From contig CAZIMO010000003.1 of assembly GCA_964540535.1 (NCBI GenBank), positions 174,512 through 238,511 of the forward strand: a DNA stretch of 64,000 nucleotides, given 5' to 3'. Made by a program: the position numbers and the translations under genes. This stretch comes from Fimenecus sp964540535. Its GTDB lineage: Bacteria > Bacillota > Clostridia > Oscillospirales > Acutalibacteraceae. The notes beneath the pieces were generated by a model, which saw only the letters and a program-made list of their open reading frames with translations, did no database searches and was not told the origin of the DNA. Below, piece after piece: positions 33,498 to 41,300 of this stretch (its first letter is position 1; each line of letters begins with the position of its first letter).

Positions 33498-34355
33498 ATG
33501 GCTAAAAAAGGCGGATTAGGTACAGGTTTAGACGCGCTTTTTCTTGATAATTCGGCAACTGAAAACGGTTCATCGGCGGTAAAGCTGGGAATTCACGAAA
33601 TTGAACCGAACCGTGATCAGCCACGTAAGGTTTTTGACGAAAAGGCATTGCAGGAGCTTGCAAAGAGTATTGAGAAAAACGGAATAATTCAGCCTTTGCT
33701 CGTTCGGCCGATGTCCGACGGCAGTTATCAGCTTGTTGCAGGCGAACGCCGTTGGCGTGCGGCACATATAGCAGGACTTCACGAGGTACCCGTAACAATC
33801 CGTGAAATGACTGACGAAGAAGCAAGCGTTTTTGCTCTTATCGAAAATCTTCAGCGTGAAGATTTGAACCCCGTTGAAGAGGCGCAGGGACTTAAATCAC
33901 TTATAGATACTTACGGCTTTACCCAAGAAGAAGCCGCAGACCGTGTGGGCAAATCCCGTGTTGCAGTTACAAATACATTAAGATTATTAAAGCTTCCCAA
34001 ATCAGTATTAGCTTTATTGGATGAGGGCAAAATTACAGCAGGTCATTCAAGAGCTTTGCTCTCGCTTGACAACGAAAAAGAGATGCTTCGTATTGCCGAT
34101 TCGGCAATCGCAAATGAGCTTTCTGTCCGTCAAGTTGAAAAAATGGTAAAATATGCGCTTCAAGGAGAGAAAACAGCTCCCAAGAAACGCGATAAAAAAA
34201 GAGATAAATACTATGACGAGGTTGAGCTGGCACTTACCGAGGCGCTCGGCAGAAAGGTAAAGGTTTATCTTTCAAAGGGCGGCAAGGGAACTCTTGAATT
34301 TGAATTCTTCGGTAAAGAAGATTTAACCCAGCTTGCCAAAGACTTAGATAAATAA
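33498..34355 (+). CDS. spo0J: chromosome partitioning protein ParB/Spo0J
   Basis: The CTP-switch clamp protein starts MAKKGGLGTGLDALF, the motif that stimulates ParA ATPase. It continues with QLVAGERRWRAAHIAGL, ALIENLQREDLNPVEEAQG (CTP-binding region) and the helix-turn-helix FTQEEAADRVGKSRVAVTNT. The ATG at 33498 is chosen because GAGGTG is spaced 7 bp from it but only 1 bp from the ATG at 33492. It binds the two parS sites in this window. serS follows 16 bp later. Confidence 0.97.
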   Translation: MAKKGGLGTGLDALFLDNSATENGSSAVKLGIHEIEPNRDQPRKVFDEKALQELAKSIEKNGIIQPLLVRPMSDGSYQLVAGERRWRAAHIAGLHEVPVTIREMTDEEASVFALIENLQREDLNPVEEAQGLKSLIDTYGFTQEEAADRVGKSRVAVTNTLRLLKLPKSVLALLDEGKITAGHSRALLSLDNEKEMLRIADSAIANELSVRQVEKMVKYALQGEKTAPKKRDKKRDKYYDEVELALTEALGRKVKVYLSKGGKGTLEFEFFGKEDLTQLAKDLDK

Positions 34356-34371
34356 GAAAGGAAATAAACAT

Positions 34372-35652
34372 ATGCTTGATATCAAATTTGTGAGAACTAA
34401 TCCGGATGCAGTAAAAGAAAACATCAAGAAAAAGTTCCAAGACGAAAAGCTTCCCCTTATTGATAAGGTAGTTGAGCTTGATAAAGAATACAGAGAGGCT
34501 AAAGGCAGAGGCGACGAGCTTCGCGCACTCCGTAATTCGGTAAGCAAAGAAATCGGCGGACTTATGGCAAAGGGAATGCGTGACGAAGCCGAGCAGGCAA
34601 AGCAAAAGGTTAAAGACATTGCCGACGAGCTTAACGCTTTGCAGGTTAAAGAAAACGGTCTTGAAGAAGAAATCCGCAAGATTATGCTTGTACTCCCCAA
34701 CATTATCGACCCCAGCGTGCCTATCGGCAAAGACGACAGCGAAAATGTTGAAATTGAGAAATACGGCGAGCCGACTGTTCCCGATTTTGAAGTTCCCTAC
34801 CATGTTGATATTATGGAAAATCTCAACGGTATTGATTTGGACAGCGCAAGAAAGACAAGCGGTAACGGATTTTACTATTTGTGCGGCGATATTGCAAGAC
34901 TTCATTCTGCAATTCTCTCTTACGCACGAGATTTTATGATAGACCGCGGATTTACCTATTATATTCCTCCGTTTATGATCAGAAGCGATGTTGTTACAGG
35001 CGTTATGAGCTTCGCAGAAATGGAAAATATGATGTATAAAATTGAGGGTGAGGATCTTTATCTTATAGGTACAAGCGAGCATTCAATGATTGGTAAATTT
35101 ATCGACACTCATATTCCCGAGGACGAGCTTCCCAAAACTCTCACAAGCTATTCGCCCTGTTTCCGTAAAGAAGTCGGCGCGCATGGCATTGAGGAGCGCG
35201 GAGTTTACAGAATACATCAGTTTGAAAAGCAAGAAATGATTGTTGTCTGCAAGCCCGAAGACAGTATGATGTGGTACGATAAGCTTTGGCAGAATTCAGT
35301 TGATTTCTTCCGTTCGCTTGATATTCCCGTAAGAACACTTGAATGCTGTTCCGGCGATTTGGCAGATTTAAAGGTTAAAAGCTGTGATGTTGAGGCTTGG
35401 AGCCCCCGTCAAAAGAAATATTTTGAGGTCGGTTCTTGCTCAAACCTCGGTGATGCACAGGCTCGCAGACTCGGAATTCGCATTAAGTCAAAAGACGGCA
35501 ATTATTTTGCGCATACACTTAATAATACGGTTGTAGCACCGCCGAGAATGTTAATCGCATTCCTTGAAAACAACCTTAATGAGGACGGCAGTATTAACAT
35601 TCCTAAGCCATTGCAGATGTATATGGGCGGAAAATCAAAGATTGAAAAATAA
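34372..35652 (+). CDS. serS: seryl-tRNA synthetase
   Basis: The 426-residue class II synthetase charges tRNA-Ser. It begins MLDIKFVRTNPDAVKENI, followed by the long antiparallel coiled coil (about residues 30-105) that grips the tRNA variable arm. Motif 2 is SPCFRKEVGAHG...IHQFEKQE and motif 3 is NTVVAPPRMLIAFLEN. Length is normal. It is in tandem with parB, as in many Clostridia. Confidence 0.97.
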   Translation: MLDIKFVRTNPDAVKENIKKKFQDEKLPLIDKVVELDKEYREAKGRGDELRALRNSVSKEIGGLMAKGMRDEAEQAKQKVKDIADELNALQVKENGLEEEIRKIMLVLPNIIDPSVPIGKDDSENVEIEKYGEPTVPDFEVPYHVDIMENLNGIDLDSARKTSGNGFYYLCGDIARLHSAILSYARDFMIDRGFTYYIPPFMIRSDVVTGVMSFAEMENMMYKIEGEDLYLIGTSEHSMIGKFIDTHIPEDELPKTLTSYSPCFRKEVGAHGIEERGVYRIHQFEKQEMIVVCKPEDSMMWYDKLWQNSVDFFRSLDIPVRTLECCSGDLADLKVKSCDVEAWSPRQKKYFEVGSCSNLGDAQARRLGIRIKSKDGNYFAHTLNNTVVAPPRMLIAFLENNLNEDGSINIPKPLQMYMGGKSKIEK

Positions 35653-35701
35653 TTCTTAACGAATTTCATTTTATGGCATTCATTTTGGAGAGGGATATAC
35701 A

Positions 35702-36808
35702 ATGAAAAAAAGTATCGTTAAAATTGTGAGTGTTATTATGGCTCTTTCACTTATAATGCTCACCTTTGCGGCTTGTAAGGATAAGCCGTCTTATGAACCC
35801 GATAACACAAACTCAACAGAGCCTACAACCGAAAGCACAACTAATAATGCAGAGCCTAAAAATATAAACCCCCTTACAGGCAAAGCAGATTTGAGCGACA
35901 GTGCAATAGGCGCAAGACCCGTTGCGATTATGGTTGAGAATACACCTTCTGCAAGACCGCAGTGGGGTATGTCAACACCCGATGTAATTCTTGAAGGTAT
36001 GGTTGAGGGCGGAATTACCCGAATGATGTGGATTTATGCTGACGCAGAGGATATTCCGGCTAAAGTAGGTCCTACAAGAAGCGCAAGACACGATTTCGTT
36101 GAAATTGCCGCAGGACTTAACGCAATTTATGTTCATTGGGGCGGCAGCGGCAGAGAGGATAATACCCTCGCCTATGGCGCAATTAAAAAATACGGTATTG
36201 ACCATATTGACGGTATGACTTACAGTGGTACATATTTCTTCCGTGATACCTCAAGAAATGTAAGTTCAGAGCACCGTGGATATACCACAGGCTCTTCAAT
36301 TCAAAAGGCAATTAAAAATCTCGGATTCAGCACAAAGGCAAAAGATACAAATTGGATGCCTTTTAAGGTTCTTTCAAGCGGTCAGAGAATGCCTTTCGGT
36401 GACGCAAGCGGAAATTGTTCATCAATCAATATTACATACTCTTCAAGCTATAAAAGAACCTTTAAATATGATGCAGAGAATAAAACATATGATGTATATA
36501 TGAATTCAACGCTCTGCAAAGACGGTTCAACAAGCGAAAAGGTATCAGTTGCAAATGTAATTATTATGTATTGTCCTGTTTCTTCGCTCGGCGACAAAAA
36601 AGGCCACCAGGAGTGGGATTTGACAAGCGGTGACGCAGTATTTGTATCAAACGGCTACGGTGAATCAATCACATGGAAGAAAGACGGCGTAACAAAGGCT
36701 TTGAAGTTCTACGGTAAAGACGGCCAAGAGCTTATAATCAACCACGGTCAAAGCTTTATAGCCGTAGTTCCTGAAAAGAACAGAACTCTCACAACAATTA
36801 CAGAGTAA
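35702..36808 (+). CDS. DUF3048-family (YerB-like) lipoprotein
   Basis: The 368-residue protein carries a lipoprotein signal (MKKSIVKIVSVIMALSLIML, then TFAAC) and a Thr/Glu/Ser-rich linker. Its domain opens NPLTGKADLSDSAIGARPVA and contains MVENTPSARPQWGMSTPDVI, VGPTRSARHDF and a C-terminal Trp/Lys region near WKKDGVTKALKFYGKDG. These fit the DUF3048 family of cell-surface lipoproteins, including Bacillus YerB, whose function is unknown. It has its own ribosome site and no obvious operon partner. Confidence 0.85.
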   Translation: MKKSIVKIVSVIMALSLIMLTFAACKDKPSYEPDNTNSTEPTTESTTNNAEPKNINPLTGKADLSDSAIGARPVAIMVENTPSARPQWGMSTPDVILEGMVEGGITRMMWIYADAEDIPAKVGPTRSARHDFVEIAAGLNAIYVHWGGSGREDNTLAYGAIKKYGIDHIDGMTYSGTYFFRDTSRNVSSEHRGYTTGSSIQKAIKNLGFSTKAKDTNWMPFKVLSSGQRMPFGDASGNCSSINITYSSSYKRTFKYDAENKTYDVYMNSTLCKDGSTSEKVSVANVIIMYCPVSSLGDKKGHQEWDLTSGDAVFVSNGYGESITWKKDGVTKALKFYGKDGQELIINHGQSFIAVVPEKNRTLTTITE

Positions 36809-36830
36809 AATTTATATTATTAAATTTCAC

Positions 36831-36938
36831 TTTAAGGAAAAATTAGTGTGAAAAATATAACGAAAGGAACAGTACCGTGCATAAAACAGCCGTTTTTAAT
36901 GGCATTTTGTGCGGATACTGTATCACATGGTGATTATT
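36831..36938 (+). promoter_or_regulatory. repeated structured leader element, copy B
   Basis: This leader is homologous to copy A at 15379-15487. GCATAAAA pairs with TTTTGTGC and the inner CAGCC/GGCA differs from copy A while keeping the stem. CAGTACC can pair with GG-A-TACTG outside it. The 3' hairpin ATCAC-ATG-GTGAT (36922-36934) covers the GGTGAT ribosome site of the next gene and shows compensatory changes against copy A. No ORF lies within it. Confidence 0.6.
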
Positions 36939-37655
36939 ATGAATAAAAAAATTATAGCCATTTTATTAGTATTTGTTCTTGTAGTAACCTGCTTTGCGGC
37001 TTGTCAAAAGAAAAAGCTTGATACCGTTAATATCAACGGTGAAAATGTGGCTCTTGCGACTGATAAAGACGGCAATACAATAGTTAATGACGATAATCAG
37101 ATTGCGGTTCTCGTAACAGATGCAGACGGCAAGATTATCAAGTATGAAAACGGCGAAGATCAAACCCGTTGGGTAGGAATTACAGGTACTTTTTCGGTTG
37201 ACGGTTATCTTATAGGCGAAAATTATAAGCTTGCCGTACCCGAAGGCTGGACTTCAAACGACAGCAATGGCAGAATTATAAAAGATAATACAGACGATAT
37301 GTGTTACATTCGTTTGGATAAGGTTAAAAATTTAAAAGATAATGAAAATCTTGACGTATACCTTGCTGAACTTGATGCGCAGGAGACTGAAGCGTTTTCA
37401 ATGCTTGAAGAAAAAGGTTATACCGTAACGGTTGATAAAAAGAACGCTGTAATCAGCGATAAAGGACTTAACGTAATTTTATATGTATATAAAATTGTTG
37501 ACGCTGACGGAAAAATGGTTCATTATGCCGAAAGCGGATATTATACCGCCGGCACAGCAATTTATAATATAGCGTATGTCTGCGAAAGCGGTAAAGGCTA
37601 TGACGAAACCTTTGATTTTGCAGACTATATGAAAAACAGCGTTACAATTAGGTGA
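36939..37655 (+). CDS. hypothetical lipoprotein
   Basis: The 238-residue protein starts at the ATG at 36939, directly after the leader hairpin; the frame is open 10 codons further up but that lies in the leader. MNKKIIAILLVFVLVVTCFA and the lipobox FAAC mark a lipoprotein. A short beta-rich part (LDTVNINGENVALATDKDG) and a second domain around LAVPEGWTSNDSNGRI follow; the latter looks like a surface domain of the PsbP/DUF-type fold but I cannot name it. Expression is probably controlled by the leader. A strong terminator follows. Confidence 0.6.
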   Translation: MNKKIIAILLVFVLVVTCFAACQKKKLDTVNINGENVALATDKDGNTIVNDDNQIAVLVTDADGKIIKYENGEDQTRWVGITGTFSVDGYLIGENYKLAVPEGWTSNDSNGRIIKDNTDDMCYIRLDKVKNLKDNENLDVYLAELDAQETEAFSMLEEKGYTVTVDKKNAVISDKGLNVILYVYKIVDADGKMVHYAESGYYTAGTAIYNIAYVCESGKGYDETFDFADYMKNSVTIR

Positions 37656-37708
37656 TATTGTCTCTGCGGACAGCTTTATTGCTTTGCAGTGATATTCAAG
37701 CAAGTTGT

Positions 37709-37752
37709 ATTGTGCGTTGCACGGTTTTTCTGTGCAGCGCACAATTTTTTCA
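37709..37752 (+). terminator. strong intrinsic terminator after lipoprotein gene
   Basis: ATTGTGCGTTGCAC (37709-37722) pairs over 14 bp with GTGCAGCGCACAAT (37732-37745) with one G-T pair, and a T-run follows. Confidence 0.88.
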
Positions 37753-37871
37753 ATATATAGTCAATAAAATTTTTATTACCCAATATATTGTGATTTTACG
37801 AAATAATAGACAAAAAATAAACAAAATGTGCATTAAATGCCTTATAATTAGCGAAAAATACGAAAATAATA

Positions 37872-37901
37872 AACAATATGTTCATAAATTAACATATTGT
37901 T
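37872..37901. repeat. 11-bp perfect inverted repeat upstream of leader RNA promoter
   Basis: AACAATATGTT and AACATATTGTT are separated by 8 bp. No T-run follows. It lies 105 bp upstream of the -35 element at 38007 and could be a regulator site. Confidence 0.5.
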
Positions 37902-38006
37902 CAGAATTTCGTCGAATTGCCAAAATTTTCTTTTGTGCTTTTGCACAAATCAACCAAAAAAGTTTTATGTAATTTGCAAAAAACTTGAAAAAGTATAAAT
38001 TTTCTA

Positions 38007-38035
38007 TTGATATTTTAAAAAATACGTTGTACAAT
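38007..38035 (+). promoter_or_regulatory. sigma-A-type promoter for leader RNA and giant dockerin gene
   Basis: TTGATA (38007-38012) and TACAAT (38030-38035) are 17 bp apart. Transcription would start near 38042. Confidence 0.65.
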
Positions 38036-38041
38036 GGTTAC

Positions 38042-38388
38042 AACCATAGGAATGGTGTGCTGGGGTGAAGTGTCTCCTTTTTTAGAAAGCACTTCTTACT
38101 CCGCAGTGATACACATCCCTAAGGTAATAACTCGGGTGTGTATCATCAGTCTTCCGCCGTTGCTTTTCTTAACTGTTAAGCGGAAGCGGTGGAGGGCAGT
38201 CCGGGTAATAAGGGCACTTTTGACGAGCTCTGCCGATGCAGGATGTAGTTGCACGGTAGGTCAGAGAGTGAGTGATCGTTGCTCTCTTATCGCAGCTTTT
38301 CGGCGTTTTCGGCGGCGATGTAAAATAATTGCCGAAAGATGTTAATTGCATATATTATGTATGCAAAATCCTAATAGGAGGAAAAAAC
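38042..38388 (+). ncRNA. large structured leader or non-coding RNA, class unknown
   Basis: Several strong hairpins are visible. GAAGTG pairs with CACTTC; TGATACACA with TGTGTATCA (9 bp, plus CCC/GGG inside); CTTCCGC with GCGGAAG. CTCTG..TGCA pairs with TGCA..CAGAG, GAGAG with CTCTC and TTTCGGC with GCCGAAA. Finally TTGCATA pairs with TATGCAA just before the ribosome site. Together they fill about 330 nt with little unpaired spacer and no good ORF. The RNA could be a riboswitch-like leader of the giant gene or a processed stable RNA. It does not match the conserved cores I know for tmRNA, RNase P, SRP, 6S, T-box or common riboswitches. Confidence 0.55.
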
Positions 38389-41300
38389 ATGAACAAAATG
38401 AAAAAATTGTTGAGTGTTCTTCTCGCAGTTGTTATGATTTTGTCAAGCATGACCGTTTTGGCTTCTGCTGCAAGAACAAATTATAAAACTGTTGAAGAAC
38501 TTACAGCTCTTGATGCTTACTCACCTTACGGTAAAGTAACAAGACTCTCAACAGAAGAGCGTATGTCAATTACTTTTGATTTCCTCGACAATATGCTGAC
38601 AAAGCTTAACATCAACCCAGGTCAGTTATTCAATTTGGCAGGTTTGTCACTTACAATCGACCTTCGTTCAGTAGATGCTCTTTGCGGTACTCTTGATAAT
38701 GTTAAGTCACTCAAGGGCAACTTCCTCGTTGGTTTGCTTGGCGGTTTGTTAGGTATTGTAGGTAAGCTTGATATGAGTAGTTGGACTTCCGGTATGACTC
38801 GTGATAAGAACGATCAGCTTAAAATCGTTTCAGATCTTTTAGCAGTTCTCAACGATAATAAGGGTATTATTTCTGACATCGTTAAAACCGGTTCAGTTGA
38901 CCTCGGTCTCGCTTCTTCTGCTCTTAAGGGCCTTGACCTCAGCATCATCGCTGACATTCCCGGTCTCATCAAGGGAATGGTATTCCCCATGCTTGAGAGA
39001 ATGGATGACACTCAACAGGAAGTTAAAGATCTTGACAATGCAATGACAGGCAACGGCAAGGTTGAATCAACACTTGTTAAGTTTGTTAAAGACCTCTTTA
39101 CAAACAATATGTCATTGACAACTGTTAAGGCTGATGCTAACGGTAACATTACTTCAAATCATAACCTTCCCGGTGAAGGCAGTGATTCTCGTAATTACTA
39201 TGTAATTAATGGTAATACTCTTACAGTTTACCGTTATGTTGACGCTGCTGAAGCAAAAGCTTCAGAAAAGACCGAAACACCTCTTACAGCTTACACATAT
39301 GTTGCTGACGAGCAGACTTACACTCTTACAAAAGAGACTGGTTCAGATGATTATGTTTGGACAGCAACTAACGAAGAAGGCGACCATTGGAACCTTAAAT
39401 GGTATGAAGAAGATTCTCAGTTCCTTCCCTCATTGACAGCTACTATTGATATTAGCGCAATGAGCCTTGCTGAACTTCTTTACACATTTGTTTCTCCTGT
39501 ATTCGGCGAAATGGCTCCCGTAATTCTTAACGGTTCAATTAAGAAGATTGTCGGCGGCTTATTCGGTGTTAAGTACAACTATGTTGGCGAAGTAGGAAGT
39601 GACGAAGTTAACGCTCTTGCTGATTCTTCAAACACATTCTTCACACAGGAACAGGGCGAGTATCTTTGGGAGTGGTCAGATTACGCAGTAATCAACGGTA
39701 ACCACTACTATCGTTTCCAGGATCAAATCTTTGCAGCTGATATTTCAAACGCTAACCCCTACTTTAACATTGTTAATTGGGATTACAAAATCACAGCTGA
39801 CTTTATGGATGAGTTCATTCCTGCAAACGGCGGTTCAACATCAGATACAATTCTTATGCACCTTAACGATTTCCTTGTTAAGTTAGTTAAGACTGTTCTT
39901 TCTGATGAGATACTCTCTAAAGTTAACCTTGCAAACGGTGCAAATTCAAATCTTGTTGCTAACATCAAGGCAGTAGCACAGGAAGTTATTTCTTATAATC
40001 CTGCATCAATCTTTGGTTCAGATTATGATACTAACCCCAAATGCTACTACAAGATGCTTATGAGCAGCGACAACCAGACAATTCTTACTGGTATCGCAGC
40101 AAGCGCAGTTGATATGCTTATGCCTCAAATGCTCCTTCCGACAGTTGACGAACTTATGGTTCAGAATACATCGGCTGGCGCTATCCTTGCAGCAGTTGTT
40201 CGTGAGCTTGCTACAAACCTTCTTCCCGAAAACAACTATGATAACCTTATCTATGTTGACTACGGAACAAGCAAATCAGACAATGTTAAGACATTCTTGA
40301 GCGGTAAAGACAATAGCTATTGGCTTGATGTTATCTTGACAATGGGTATTGATATCGGTTATGAATATTTAGTAGCATTTGCTGATATGGGCGGCAAATA
40401 CGAAACACTTGCATCAAACGGTGCAGGCCTCAAGAGAGGCAACACATGGGCAGCAGGTACATCACAGGAAACTCTTAACGCATATTGGGAAGGCCTTCTT
40501 GATTATCTTATCGACTGGGCGCTTTCAAATGGTAACGAGTGGACATTCTCAATGGAGAACCTTGTTGATACAACAGGTCTCACAATTGACCTTGACACAG
40601 CTCAAGATCCTTGGGAAAAGCTTGATCATATCTTCTATTCACTTCTTCCCATTGATCAAATCCTTAATGTAACTGCAACAGACTGCGGAACAAGACTTGA
40701 ACAGCTTCTCCGTTACGATCTTATCCTTTCACTTGTTGATCTCAAGTGGGAAAATGTCGTAAACCTTCTTGCAGTTCCGGACGGATTTGCAAGACAGACT
40801 AATGTTCTCGACTCACTTGCAAGCGTTCTCAAGAACCTTATCAACGGTCTCTTCGCTAAGGTTGGCGGCGGTTCATACGCATTCCTTCCCGCAGCTATGA
40901 CAGACCTTGATACACTTGCAAATCAAGATAACATTGCAACACTTTTAAACAACCTTCTCGGCGCGCTTCCCACAGCATTTAACAACGGTCTTCTTCAAAC
41001 TGTACTTCCGATTCTCGGTTACTTCATCGGTTGGAAGATGGATGCTCAGGTTATGGCTGATCCTGAAATCACAACTTCATTCAGAGACGGTAATGACTAT
41101 GCGTTCCAGTGGCAGGATAATAAGGGTGTTTATCCGAAGATTGATTCAGAGAACACAATTATCAACTTCTTGAACAGCTCATCCGGTATGCTTGAAAAGC
41201 ATATAGCTGCCGGTGTTAATGACCACGCTTATGAAATTAAGATTCTTAAGGTTGAGTCTGACGCAACCGTAAATACTCTTACATTTGATTACGGCGACGG

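Larger units (their letters stand above)
37656..38388 (+). other. 733-bp intergenic region: terminator, palindrome, promoter, structured RNA
   Basis: No protein gene is supported here. It holds the terminator of the lipoprotein gene (37709-37752), an AT-rich part with an 11-bp inverted repeat (37872-37901), a promoter (38007-38035) and a leader RNA of about 350 nt before the giant gene. The last 300 bp have clearly higher GC than the 250 bp before them. Confidence 0.7.

Noticed and set aside
34234..35082. 282-codon open frame on the minus strand opposite parB/serS
   Set aside because: It lies antisense to two certain genes, has a composition typical of a shadow frame and no ribosome site.
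38034..38345. 103-codon ORF within the structured RNA
   Set aside because: It starts inside the promoter -10 region and has no ribosome site; the hairpins explain the sequence better.
38329..38388. 20-codon upstream extension of the giant protein
   Set aside because: It lies in the structured leader; AGGAGG and a normal signal peptide place the start at 38389.
38042..38388. c-di-AMP (ydaO) riboswitch assignment because of GGGGTGAA
   Set aside because: The other conserved blocks of that class are not found.
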